Below, one piece after another: positions 11,785 to 24,147 of a stretch of 64,000 bases of DNA. Position 1 is the stretch's first letter. The number at the start of each line of letters is the position of its first letter. Position numbers and translations under genes: made by a program. Source of the stretch: Ophiodon elongatus (Eukaryota; Chordata; Actinopteri; Perciformes; Hexagrammidae); assembly GCA_016806645.1 (NCBI GenBank), contig JACSYO010000170.1, positions 388,501-452,500 on the forward strand, written 5' to 3'. The notes under the pieces are model-generated. The model was not told the DNA's origin and searched no databases. It worked only from the letters and a program-made list of their open reading frames with translations.

Positions 11785-12290
11785 GTAGACTGAATATAAG
11801 AAGTGGACGTATCGCCACCGTGACGTCAGCCATTGGGTTCGTGGACTCGAGTTTTAAAACCTCGAGTTTTGCATTTTTCATTTTGTCCGTCGCCATCCGA
11901 ATGCTGAATAAGACATTTTAACACAATCAAACACAGTGAAAGGGTTAAAGTTCTCCCTGATTGGACATCGCCGTGGTAACGACCTGTCAATCACAAGGTA
12001 GCCCCGCTAGAGTCTGTTTGACTCTAAATGGACCATAATTTACTAAATGAACATCATGCTGTATTGAAGAAGACTTGAAACTAGAGATTGAGACATAAAC
12101 TCATGTTTACAATGTTTACTGAGGGAATAAATCAAGAGAGAAGTAGAGTCATTTTCTATAGACTTCTATACAACCAGAGGAGTCGCCCCTGGTGGTCAGG
12201 AGAGAGAATGCAGCTTTAACACATGAAGCTTTGACTTCTATACAACCAGAGGAGTCGCCCCCTGCTGGTCAGGAGAGAGAATTGCCGCCT
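11785..12290 (+). repeat. Dispersed repeat family A, near-complete copy
   Basis: It starts 'tagactgaatataagaagtg' and contains the gtgacgtca block, then 'cctgtcaatcacaaggtagc', then the conserved 'gaacatcatgctgtattgaa' block. It ends in two tandem tail units (gacttctatacaacc at 12161 and 12233, period 72). Head and tail blocks match the fragments elsewhere, so this is the best reference copy in the window. Confidence 0.85.
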
Positions 12291-13485
12291 GTTTTGTCTC
12301 CAGTTCATGTTGTCCACAAGGCTCCGGGCAGGAGATCAGAAAAAGTGTCTCTTCATTGGAAATAAATGGCTGTTGTGTGGAAACACCCCCATCCCTCCTC
12401 CCCCACAAACCACACAACTTACATCCTGAAGAAAAACAAAGCCTTTACACTTCCTCCCTCACCTCTCCTTCACCTCTTGAATCCTCCCGCCCCCCCTTTC
12501 CTTTCCTTTCCTTCCGTCTGTTTGTTTAAATGTTTCATTCAAGCCTCGGCTCCTCTCTCTTACTGTTTTATTTCTTTTGCTCGTCTCTGACTCACTGTCT
12601 CCTCTCATCCACTTCTGACGTGTCTCACTCCGGTGCTGACCCCCATCGTCTCTATTTAACGCTTTCCACCGAAGGAGGAGGTGAATGCGATGCTTTCATC
12701 CGTCGTGTTTGACGCCGTGTTTCATTCTGGGAGCTGCAGTTCAAGTTCAAAACATAGACGAGAGTTGTACCGGCAGATCTGTGATACATAACCATTTATT
12801 TTTGCCACTTTTTCACGGCCTCTTTTTATGTTTTTGCTTCTCTCGCTCCTCTGGGGTCGGATCTGTGTAGTCGGAAAAGGAAGGGCTGGTTTAAATAGCA
12901 GGAATTCCTGTCTTGTCCTACACACACACGCACACACACACGCAACGCACACACACTGAGTTTGTATACATGTATGTTTGTGTGTGGACTTACTGCTCCC
13001 TGTGTACACAATCAGATTGTATAGGGACGGTATTGTACTGTACGGGGGCCGACTACTCCCCGATGATGGGAGACATTATATTTATCACAGGAGGCCTCGT
13101 GTCAGCGTTTAACATCCCTGGATGGACGTTGTGGTGAGAGTCAAGCAAAGAAGGGCCTCTTTGTTAAGTGTGGAAATAAACAGACAGACAGAGAGAGAGA
13201 GAGAGAGAAGCGAGCGAGCGAGAGCGAGCAATAATAGCACAACAGCTAAAATACTAATAAAAAGGACTAATAAACACAACAGCAGCAGTGGATGATATAA
13301 CAGAATGATAGCAGCAGTAAAATACTGACAATAATTGTCGCCGTCTGTTCTGTAACTGAAGAATAAAAGATGTGTGATGCACCAAAACCAGCACCGGTTG
13401 ATCTCTACTCTCATGAGCGGAGCTGTGAGAGGCTCAGTGTCTCTGACTGTTGGTAGAAATCACTGTACAGCCACCGACTCAGCAC

Positions 13486-13488
<3 letters not shown>

Positions 13489-13551
<63 letters not shown>

Positions 13552-13582
13552 GCATGTGTGCGTGTGTGCGTGTGTGTGTGAG
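13489..13582. repeat. (TG)n microsatellite with CG-containing 3' part
   Basis: A pure TG run is followed by tgcgtg/tgcatg variants. Confidence 0.96.
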
Positions 13583-13660
13583 AGACAAGGCTACAGGGAC
13601 TTTAGTCAGCTGACTCTTTTTAATTAGCCTGGCAGAACTGATTAGCTGTGAGCAGTAGCC

Positions 13661-13712
13661 ACACACACACATGCATACACACACACACACACACACACAC
13701 TAAACACACACA
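13661..13712. repeat. Interrupted (CA)n microsatellite
   Basis: Two CA tracts are separated by an 'atgcatac' interruption. Confidence 0.93.
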
Positions 13713-14088
13713 ATACAGTTGTCCACTTTGTGCAACCACGTGAGGGCATGCAAATTAGTGTGTGTGTGTGGTGTCCCTGGGGGTCAATTGTCCCAGTAAC
13801 AGGCCGAGAGACAGAGAGGGACAGGACCCCCCCACCTCAGAAATCCCAGAGCCACACCACGCCTCAGTGAGCAACACACACAGGATGCTATGTGTGTGTC
13901 TAGTCAGTGCAAATGTGTGTGACTCCGTCCGTCCGTCTGCACGCTCGCCTTTGGACGGGTCACATTTCCTGTCAGTTAGTTCCTGAACGCGTCATGTTTT
14001 AATTTTTTATTTCTCTTTCCTCAACAACGTACTTTCTGTTTCTCTCACCTCTTTCCTTTTAAGTCTCGAAGTCCACGGTCACCTGAAT

Positions 14089-14222
<134 letters not shown>

Positions 14223-14639
14223 ACGTTCCAGGAAGTGTTTCCTGTACTCTGAGACTTGTGGGCGCTTTTCTGTTTGAACTTCAAATCCGACGCTTGACTC
14301 AAAACTTGAGTACTTCTATTCCAGAAATCCCCAAATCCTCCCCTCAAATGGGAATGTTTTTCTTTCATCTGGTATTTATTATTGTCACATTGACTCCATC
14401 CTGTCTTTTCTTTTGTTTTGTTTCTTTTTTTTTTTCTTTTTTTACCTCTCCTTTTGGATTCTGTGTGTTAATGCGTCCGTCTGAGGTCCTTTATTCTTTA
14501 TTCCATTCTCACCATGTTAAAGTTAACATGTCCTCTGTGCTCACTTTGTGTCCCCTAAAATCTGTCGCCAGCTAAAATATTAAACTCATCTAGTAAATCT
14601 TCTCCATCTGTAGATATGCACTTTTTGATAAAGCAGTAG

Positions 14640-14705
14640 AATCATAGTAAATCTTTTCGTGGCCCCTGAAGGTCCCCGGACCCCGGCTTTGAGAATCTCT
14701 GCTCT
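14640..14705 (-). repeat. Fragment resembling a hAT (Charlie-like) end
   Basis: Read on the minus strand it gives 'gcagagattctcaaagcc' followed by a GGGG(T/A)CC-rich segment. This resembles the 'cagcggttctcaacc' end seen at 58738. The family assignment is tentative. Confidence 0.4.
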
Positions 14706-14986
14706 GAAGTAACACGTTCAAAGGAACTAAACTAAATCTAGATCTAAAGGGGAAAGACTGGATTTGTTCCAACCATCACTGATAAAGAAAAGCCAAACAT
14801 CCGCTCACATGACGAACGTTTTTGGTTTGGAACTCATGGTTCTTACTGAATCAGCGTTTTAAATATTTAATCCCAACATGTGATTGTTGAGAGCAGATTG
14901 GAGGCCTCGCTGCCGACCAGCGGGGGGGCTTCACTAAACCAGCTCCACACTTTGGAATGGGTTTTCTTTTCATATGTTTCTCTCTC

Positions 14987-14989
<3 letters not shown>

Positions 14990-15076
<87 letters not shown>
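14990..15076. repeat. (TG)n microsatellite
   Basis: This is a pure TG run of about 87 bp. Confidence 0.97.
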
Positions 15077-15078
<2 letters not shown>

Positions 15079-15204
15079 ACAGCAGGGCAGAATGATGTAG
15101 TGCTGCGTACACTAGCATGAGAACGGAGAAATACTGCAGTTAGTTCACTAAGAAACAAACTGAACACAATCTGATGAGACTTCCAGCAGACTTCATTTGT
15201 GATC

Positions 15205-15796
15205 CATCGATCTACCTGTCTGTCTATCTACCTGTCTGTCTATCTGCCTGTCTGTCTACCTGTCTATCTATCTACCTGTCTGTCTATCTACCTGTATATC
15301 TATCTACCTGTCTGTCTATCTACCTGTCTGTCTATCTACCTGTCTATCAATCTACCTGTCTGTCTAGCTACCTGTCTATCTAGGTACCTGTCTGTCTCTT
15401 TATCTGTCTATCTAGCTACCTGTCTCTCTCTTTACCTGTCTCTCTACCTGTCTCTGTATCTACCTGTCTCTCTATCTACGTCTGTATCTACCTGTCTCTG
15501 TATCTACCTGTCTCTGTATCTACCTGTCTCTGTAGCTACCTGTCTCTGTATCTACCTGTCTCTCTATCTACCTCCGTATCTACCTGTCTCTGTATCTACC
15601 TGTCTCTGTATCTACCTGTCTCTGTATCTACCTGTCTCTCTATCTACCTGTCTGTCTATCTACCTGTTTCTCTATCTACCTGTCTATCTATTTACCTGTC
15701 TCTCTTTAGCTACCTGTCTCTCTATCTATCTATCCATCAATCCATCTATTTATCTATCTACCTGTCTATCTATCTGTTTTTCTATATATCTACCTG

Positions 15797-15839
<43 letters not shown>

Positions 15840-15869
15840 GTCCATCTATTTATCTATCTCCCTGTCTCT

Positions 15870-15912
<43 letters not shown>
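15205..15912. repeat. CTGT/CTAT tetranucleotide array ending in (CTAT)n and (CT)n
   Basis: About 700 bp of 'tctacctgtctg' type units with sub-families (tctg, tctc, ctgtat) end in pure CTAT at about 15796-15838 and pure CT at about 15878-15912. Leu-Ser-Tyr-Ile open frames here are artefacts. Confidence 0.95.
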
Positions 15913-15917
<5 letters not shown>

Positions 15918-16014
15918 CTCTTGTGTACATAACACTCCTCTGAAGGCAGAGCTCCATGTGCTTGCATCCGATTGGCTGCGCAGTAAAAAGATGATGTCAT
16001 CCCTATTCGAGGGT

Positions 16015-16040
16015 GTGTGTTTGTGTGTGTGTGTATCTTT

Positions 16041-16079
<39 letters not shown>
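16015..16079. repeat. (TG)n and (CA)n inverted pair
   Basis: A short TG tract (about 16013-16034) is followed 15 bp later by a CA tract (16049-16079), making a potential hairpin. Confidence 0.9.
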
Positions 16080-16082
<3 letters not shown>

Positions 16083-16969
16083 GAGAGAGAATGGAGGGTA
16101 TGAGATGCATAATCCAGCAGAAAGAGGGAGACGGGGAGATGAACAGCTGATAAAAATGATCTTTAAAGAAAAGACGGGCTGAAAAGAGACGATGATCCAC
16201 ACCAGAACAGAAAAAAAGGAAAAGTGCTAATTTGAGGCAAACATGATGAAGGCAGAGATTGGGGAGGGGGGGTGGGGGGGGGGGACAGAGGAAGGGAGAG
16301 GGAGAGAAGGAGCTGGTAACAGGAGATCACATCCCTCCTCTGATGCAGGAGCATGAATGATAAAGAAGGAGAGGAACGGGACGCGACACGTTTTGTATTA
16401 AAGGCTTTTGTTCGTGCAACTTAAAGCTCTTCAACCTCTTCGGGATAAGTGAAGCGGAGCGTGCAGTAAATAATTCAACTTTACACAGAAGTCATTGTGA
16501 CAGATGTGGAGCTGTGTTCACTTGAGTTTGATGAATTGTATTAAAAAGTTAGAAGCATAAATAAAAACCTGTGTTTCTGAGGTTTTTATTTATTCTTTTC
16601 TGGGGAAAACTAAATATATTCAACGTACTAATTTATGATGCTGCTTTAACGTTTTAGTTAAGAACCCTTTTTTTGTTTCATCCAGGTATCAACTTATAAT
16701 TAATGTAGTAAAACGACCTGGAAGGGAAAAAGAAAATCACTGTTCAAGTGACGGTTTTACTATTAGGATTCCCATTAAGAATTGATTTTGTTACAATAAA
16801 CTTTTACATACAAGCCTTGTTTTTAACTGCATTTCAATGACTTGCTTCAAATTGAAAGTCCTTTTTTACTGAACCTTCATTCAACCAGACAACTCAAGAC
16901 TTTTCACCATATCGAGGTTGGTTTTCACTCGGATCAGTTTGACCTCTTTCAGCTTTTCAAATGCCTGAG

Positions 16970-16972
<3 letters not shown>

Positions 16973-17004
<32 letters not shown>

Positions 17005-17036
17005 GATGTATATAAATATCTATATATATCTATATC
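16973..17036. repeat. TA microsatellite
   Basis: This is a TA dinucleotide tract with TAGA/TATC interruptions. Confidence 0.93.
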
Positions 17037-17499
17037 TGAGGTGGAATCCACATCTGGGATAAGCGAGCGGAACCAGATGCTTCTAATAGTTCACACCTCC
17101 AGCTGAATGCCTTGATTATATTCTGTATTTAGTTCATTTATCTGTGATTGTTTTCATCAAATCCACGTCTACTGATGCCGCAAATCCTCCAGACGACACC
17201 GGGGAGGGGGGGGGGGGAGAGAGGGGGGGGGGGCATTATCATCTTGTGTCTATTGTGTCGCCCAGCGTCTGTCTTTGTATCTGATAGGGGCTCCGTGATT
17301 TATGCCCCCCCTCTCTCCCCCTTTTTTTTGGTGATTTATGCGGCACGCTCACACAGAAGAGGGGGGGGGGTGGTGGTGGTGGAGGGGGGGGGTTACCTCA
17401 ATACACTCAGCTTTATGTTACCAGCAGATCAATAAAGATGCTCCCTCTCTTTCCTCTCCATCTCTCTCTCTCTCATCCACATCTGCTCAGCAGCCAATC

Positions 17500-18609
17500 C
17501 ATCTAATGCAGTTTCCCTCCCGCTTGATCTCGCGTCATCCACGCCACCTCCCATCCTCTCCCATCCTCGCTCGCTCTCTCTATCTCTCTCTCTCTCTCTC
17601 TAGCTCTCGCTCTCGCTCTCGCTCCCCCGCTCGCTGCACAGGTGATGTCATTCTTTTTCAGCTGGATTCTCCTCCCTCCTCCCTCCCCGGCTCTCACTCT
17701 CTCCACCGTTCCCCCATTAGCAGCTGGCTCTCCACAGCGCAGCGTCCTATCCACGGCGGCTTCTCTCCGACGGGGCGGGAGGGAGAGGAAGAACGCCGGC
17801 GTGAGGTGTCAGCGCCGAACCGGTGGGATAAAAAGGAGGGAGGAAGCTTGAGAACTAGGGTTTAAGGGGAGCGGGGATCACCTGGGGGGGGGGGGGCCCT
17901 CTTTGACATGGAGCTGCACCGCTGGAGCCTTGTAGAGAGATAAAGAGTTGCAAAGAGACGGAGAAAGGAGTTTGACCGGCGGGGTCGTCGGATGAGGAGC
18001 AGAGGAGAGCTGCAGGCGAGGGATCCAGACTTCTTTGGAGGACTTTAAAAGCCGGGCGAGAGGCGTCTACCCGGGGGGCTGCAGATGCACAGACAAGCCC
18101 CTCTTCTTCTTTTATTTCTTTTTTTAATCCAGCACCGGCTCATCTTTCAGGGAGGAAAGTGAATCTAGAAGAAAGACTCAATGAGTTTCTAAATATAACT
18201 GTATTTAACTGTATTTGGATGTTAAGTTGTGTTTTATTTCCTGCTCTGGGACCATTTTTAAAATATTCTGCAGATTTCCATTTCAGGAGTTTTTCTTTTT
18301 TCGGAGTGTTTTAAGCGTCTCTGTTGCGGTTCCTGTGAATTCATTAGCAGCAGAGAGCGAGCCAGACACTGACATATGAATGGATCTTCCTTGACTTTAA
18401 GTCTCCCTCTCCAGCGACATCCCACAGACGTACAGCCCATCGTCCACGTTTCAACACAGAGGATTTTTATTTTCTCATCCTGCAGCAACGAGATCGGCGT
18501 CGGCCCCCTTGTCCTCCTCTCTTTACTTATTTTATTTCCTTTTTTTCTTCATCTCTTGGTGAACGAGGGAAAACTTCCCCCTCGCTTGCACCCTCCCCTC
18601 CCGTGGAAA
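17500..18609 (+). promoter_or_regulatory. Candidate promoter / 5' UTR of the second alternative first exon
   Basis: A CpG-rich stretch (about 17570-18080) contains a GC box (ggggcggga at about 17772) and follows a pyrimidine-rich (CT)n region. It lies within 1 kb upstream of the strong-Kozak ATG at 18610. The transcription start is not identifiable by eye. Inference from composition and position. Confidence 0.4.
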
Positions 18610-18663
18610 ATGGCTTTCCTGGTCCGTTGCTATGCCAACTGCTTGCAGCCGTGGTCCTCCAAA
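18610..18663 (+). CDS. rapgef6: Candidate alternative first coding exon of rapgef6
   Basis: These 18 codons encode MAFLVRCYANCLQPWSSK and end exactly at a gtaagc donor in phase 0, which matches the phase-0 acceptor of the exon at 40450. The start has a strong Kozak context (A at -3, G at +4). The frame is also open upstream to an ATG at 18376 with weak context (C at -3); using it would add 78 residues including a Leu/Phe-rich hydrophobic run. I prefer 18610. Joining to 40450 gives an isoform without the first CNB domain, as known for the short mammalian RAPGEF2 form with its own short first exon. Cys 7 and Cys 11 near the N-terminus could be acylated (inference). Confidence 0.6.
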
Positions 18664-18720
18664 GTAAGCGATGTCGTAATCCCTTTTTCTGGCCAGTGCC
18701 TCCGGTTTAGGATGCTGCTG

Positions 18721-18784
<64 letters not shown>

Positions 18785-18828
18785 CCTCTCTCTCTGTCTC
18801 TGTCTCTCTCTCTCTCTCTGTGTGTGTG
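18721..18828. repeat. (CT)n microsatellite with CTGT interruptions
   Basis: This tract of about 108 bp starts 58 bp downstream of the alternative exon donor. Confidence 0.97.
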
Positions 18829-20147
18829 TTACTGAGAGATAGGGTGGGGATGAGAAAAAATTAGCTTGATTTTTATGCAAATGCCGAATATTTATTGTGT
18901 CTGTTGAGAAACACATTCCTGCTTTGCGTCTTCCTTTAATTAAGATTTTAACTGTCGTATCCATCGACTCAGTGGACGAGTAGACGTGCTCTTAGCGTGT
19001 GTGACAGAGAGACCTGTGTGTGTGTCGCGTGTTTATTCCATGTTTAGTGATCTGAGAAGGTAAAACCTGATGGCAGACACTGAGGGGCTTTGATGGAAAG
19101 AAGAGGAGGAGATCTTTGCACCAGCGTCTTAATATTCCCAGCACCACTCCTCTCTCACCACTCTCCAAAGCACAAACTGATTTGAGAGCTTCCAAAAATA
19201 CCTTTTTGGAAGCCCCTCCCCCCCCTCCACCCCCCCTGTGGCTGTAGAATATATTTTAAGAATACTTTTTTACTTTTGTTTGACAGTATTCAGAGAAGAT
19301 TGCAGATGATGGTGATGAGAGGTGATATTAGTCTATGAAATTGCTAACGGTGGTAATTTGAATGCTCCCAGTTGAACAGGTGACATGATGATATGTCATT
19401 TGGGAGGATAATTAATAATCATTAATGCATTATTAAGTGAAATAATTGGTTTATTTTGGCAGGCCATGAGGTCGTTCTGTGCAATGAAGTGTTGTTGTAA
19501 CCATGGCGACAAATGATGTACTTGGTTTTTCCCCTGATACCCGTCAGATATCCCGACACCTTGGGCTTCGGGTGTGGGCCGAGTACCGATCCGACTATGA
19601 GTCAATAATCTGTGTGCCTCGGATTATTCTCTCATGTAAAAGGCAACATCAGGCTTTTCCTAACTTTGGAAAACTAAATCTAGCAAATAAATACATTTAC
19701 TGAAATATTTATTATTAAAATAAAAAAAAAAAACGTACGCCAGCAACTTGGTAAGAAATCTTCGAATTGCCCCAGAATTTATAATTCCAGTGTGAACCTT
19801 TTTAATACGGCGACAAAATCGGTAAACACTTAAACAGGAAGTAGAATTCCAGCATATGATGTATGTGGTATGAAAACATAGAATTCAATTGACGGGTATC
19901 GGTCTCGCTGCATCTCTAATCTGTCGGTTTAAGCGTGTAATCCAGTTGATCTGGCTAATCTGGCTGTTGGCTGCCAGCAGTGGGCCGGTAGTGGTGGGTG
20001 TAATTAACAGTTTGACGTCGCTCACAATAATCCACAATAATCAGTTGGCCCGAAAGCAGCAGCAGCAGCAGCATGAGACTTTGGTCTTTTATGGATTCTC
20101 ATTCTGTCGTTTGTTCCGTCGGCTCATTGGCCGTCCTCGAGATCGGC

Positions 20148-20239
<92 letters not shown>
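20148..20239. repeat. (TG)n microsatellite
   Basis: This is a pure TG run of about 90 bp. Confidence 0.97.
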
Positions 20240-20240
<1 letters not shown>

Positions 20241-20572
20241 CAGGAGGATACGTAATAGTTGGGTCCCTGGAGACGAGAGGGGATAAAGTGAGAAGACTAA
20301 GATGACACGTTACATCTGATCCACACGCACTCGCTTGGTCCTAAATACTTTATCCACATTATGCATTTCACTTCTCGTAAGATAATATAGATCTCTAATA
20401 GGTCAAGAATTTGTTAAGATGGCATGTTACAATTTCCTGAAGCTTTCTTTATTTTTTCTTATTTCGTTAGATTATGAATCCGAACTCCAAAAGGATCTAT
20501 TTAAATGATCAAATAAAGAGGAACAATTCTGCTACCAGAGTTGATTTGGTATTTTTGATGAAAAAACTCTCT

Positions 20573-20868
20573 TTAAAGGGACAGTGTGTAGGAATTGGTG
20601 GCATCTAGTGGTGAGGTTGCAGATTGCAACCAACCGAATCCCCCTCCGCTCGCTCCTCCCCTCTACAACACCGCGGTAACGTCGGGGTATCTTTCTATCC
20701 TTCGCCTCGCCGCCTTCGGGAGCAATGGAATGAAGACGGCGGCCTTCAGTAAATAAATATGTGAAAGGAGCCGGTGTTTAGTTTGTCTGCTCCGGGCTAC
20801 CGTAGAAACATGGCGGACTCCGTGAAGAGGACCCGCTCCCCTAAATGCTGCACACCGTTCCTTGAAGG
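20573..20868 (+). repeat. Short non-autonomous DNA transposon (MITE-like)
   Basis: The left end 'tttaaagggacagtgtgtag' and right end 'ctgcacaccgttccttgaag' are imperfect inverted repeats. Between them lie 'gcatctagtggtgaggttgc' and 'gtagaaacatggcgg', which I recognise as a common interspersed repeat of teleost genomes. The target duplication is not clear, and it has no coding capacity. Confidence 0.65.
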
Positions 20869-21954
20869 GTTCATTGATTAAAAATAGCTGCTGTTTCATA
20901 TTCTGTCGATTGGCTCATTTCATCTCTGCTTGTGAGGCTTTTCTTTGGCGTTGTTGCACCAGCTTTGATCTTCCGTATTTAAGTCACAGATTTACTCACG
21001 AGGCAATAAGTTGAACGCTTTACCTCCAATTTTGCTTCCAACCGAAAGTTAAGAGCGACTCGGACGAAGCTTCTCGTCTTTCATCGTCCTCTCCGCGTGC
21101 TGTCCGCCTACGCCGCACGAGTCCGGCTGATTCATCCTCCGTTCAGAGCCACAGGTTTTTTATCCAGCTCGCTCGGTTTGAAGTCCACGGCTAATTGGTC
21201 TGCGTCTGTGATGAGCCCACCTTTCGTAAAAGGTTAATTAAGTTTCCCTTTTCCCTCCCATTAGGCACCGTGTGCTCTGTCTGTAGGTTCAGGAGCAATT
21301 AAAAGGGTTGGGAGGGGGAGGGAAGTGTAAGGTGGTCCGCGGAGGGATTTTAATTCTGTAAAAAGGCTTTCGGGAATTCATCCCGGGATCTCAAGGAAAG
21401 GAGGGAATGAGGAAAGGAGGGAAGAGCCCCACCCCGCTGCGTGATTTTAAATTAAAGGAGAAGAGAAAAAAAATCAGTCAGAGAAAAGTTCTGAAGCAGA
21501 GCTTCTTTTTTCCACGAGAGGTTTCCACGACTGTCATTGCTCAGAATAGAAGCCAATTATTTTCTCCAGAAGTCCCTTTTGATAGTTTTGGCTCGCCTGC
21601 ACACGAGCATCATTCACCAATTCACAGCCACTTCTATACCGCGGTGATCGTGGCTTCATCTTGAAGGCTCTACATTTCATACATTTCCCACCGGTCACCG
21701 GTAGCTTTTTTTTTTTTTTTAAGAGAATCTAACAGATGACCAAAAAACAAGAATCAGCGCGCATGTTGTTTGATTCATGTGCATCACTTAGTTTTAGTTC
21801 TCTTTAGGGAATCTGCTGCTGCCAACGAGCTTTTTACTGCCTTGTTTAGTACAGACGTGCACAGTAACCCTCCTGGCTGACCTGCTGTGGAAAGCAAACT
21901 GTTTATTTTGCCGTTTTGGCTCTTTTCTTTGTTGTTGTTGTTGCTGTAGCTTTA

Positions 21955-22060
21955 GACGTGTACATAAGGAGTTGACGTATTCACCATGACGTCACCCGTT
22001 GGTTTGTGGACTGCCGCTTTGAAAGCCTCGAGTTTGAGGCCGCCGCCATCTTGTTTTTTT
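21955..22060 (+). repeat. Family A head fragment
   Basis: It contains a 'gagttgacgtattcaccatg' variant, gacgtcacc, 'ggtttgtggactgcc' and 'gccgccatcttg', collinear with the heads at 141 and 11785. Confidence 0.8.
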
Positions 22061-23979
22061 GACCGAATATTGACTGTGTGGATAGAAAGTTGGCATCGGA
22101 TGACAGCCGGGGGGAATGTAGGCCAGTGGAGCTGCTCTGTGGGGCCGGAGGGGCCTTTTTATTTCTTTTCTCCTGATGCACCGAGCAGTTATGAAGCCTG
22201 GATTTATTTGCATCTCCAATAAACAACACAAGGCTTTAAAAAAGGGAAGTGTGCTCACACTAGAAAAAGTCTCTAACGGAAGCAGTCGGCCGTCTTTAAG
22301 AGGGTTTCTACATCTTTTATTGTTTTACTGTCGTGTTTATGGGCGAACTGTCCCTTTAAATCCCGTCCCGCTCATCCCGGTGGGACTCGACCTCCGTCCA
22401 CGTCCTCTCCACCGCTGGAAGACTTGTCAAGTTGTTCCTCTGCCGGACTCTCTGACCCTCCCCTGCCTCCACGGGACCCGTTTACCGGCTCTTCCTCTGT
22501 TTTCTTCTTTCACTCTTTCCTTCGCTACCTTCGTCTCTCTTCTTTCTGCTTTTAGCGAAGGTCTTCCTGCTGTCTTCCCCTTTCCTTCCTTTCTCATCTG
22601 TTTCATCTCTTCCTCTCTCCTCTCCTACTTGTTCATCTCTTCCCCCCCCCATCTATTATTTAAGCATTAATAATGGGGCCTGTTGTTGTTGTTGCTGCCA
22701 GCCTGATGCTGCTGCTGCCCTGCTGGGCTGCATCCTCACTCATCTGCTGCTTCCTGCCTTATAAATCACACCAACTCCTTCTAAAACCATCTGCATCCTC
22801 ACATGTCCAACCTTAGCTCTCTGTTTGTGCACCGAGCAGCACCCACAACGTATTACCCTTCCAGATGCCTTGCGTTTCCTTTTCCCTGCGGTCTCTGCAG
22901 CTTCTCTGCAGCTTTGTGTAACAACGAACTTCAACTTCATCTAAGAGTTGACTCAAAGTCGGCTACTTGCACTGATTTCGAGCTTATTTACTTTTCTTCA
23001 AGTATTTACGTGATTAAGCAATACTTTAAAACTTTGCCTCCAAGATACAGATGAAGAAGTGAAATTTAATATTGAGACATTTGGGAATACATGTATGGAC
23101 TTAGAGAACATTGCCTTCAAGGAACTGCCAGGTGCAACTCGACGTGACTGTTTCTCTCTTTGCTGACTTCAATATGACTTTGTGCAGTACCAAATATGTA
23201 GATTTCTTTTTACGTTTGAAGCTTCTATTGATGTTTTTCGAATGAAGCTTTGAATGTCTGTTGTCATATTTTTATTTTACATCTATTTTGTTACAATGTC
23301 ATTTTACGGATGTAATTCATGGTGCTGTTAGATTGCTGCAGATAGTGGTGATTACATCTATATATATTTTGACTTTCGGACTTTCTTTGCAACGCTTGCT
23401 TTGTGCGTGAGAAAGAGAAGGTGGAAAGTATTGCATGCAAGATTAATAATAGTTTGAATGTGATTGTTATGAATGGAGCTTCAAACTATTCAGAACGATT
23501 CATAATTTTCTTTCTTTCTTCATTCATATTATATATATATATATATCTATGAACAATAGATAATAAATATTAGAATAGAAAAAAGTAGATAAGCTTCTAC
23601 TAAACTGGACGTGTCATGCTTTGCTGATTCATGCTCGAACACAAGCACGTAACTTATCTGGAGAATAATGGTAAGAAGTCGCCGCTCTCCGCTGCGATGT
23701 TCCCGGCAGAGAGCAGGTCCAGACTCGGGTTGACCCGGGTTGACCCGGGCTGCTGCCTTCGCTTCCCTCAGCAATCAATGGGCCTCTGCTGAACATTGGT
23801 GCAATCAGTTTGTGTGGCCTTCATGCTGCGTTGAATAGGAATGGAGCTGTGGAGGCGTTGGGATGATGGATTCAGTGCCACGGCACGAAGGGCAAGGCAG
23901 GTCAGACCGATGGACAGGTAGAGGAACAAAGCTGGCATCTCCACATGAGTTCCACTCTTACACAGTTTTACTGTCTAGT

Positions 23980-24147
23980 GTACTCTAAATGGATCATAAT
24001 TTACTAAATGAACATCATGCTGTATTGAAGAAGACTTGAAACTAGAGATTGAGACATAAACTCATGTTTACAATGTTTACTGAGGGAATAAATCAAGAGA
24101 GAAGTAGTCATTTTCTATAGACTTCTATACAACCAGAGGAGTCGCCC
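23980..24147 (+). repeat. Family A tail fragment
   Basis: It is nearly identical over about 165 bp to 12022-12187, from the 'ctctaaatgga' block through 'gacttctatacaaccagagg'. It has a single tail unit. Confidence 0.87.

Noticed and set aside
15174..15915. 238-codon Leu/Ser/Tyr/Cys-rich frame that looks like a membrane protein
   Set aside because: It is a pure translation of the CTGT/CTAT tetranucleotide array.
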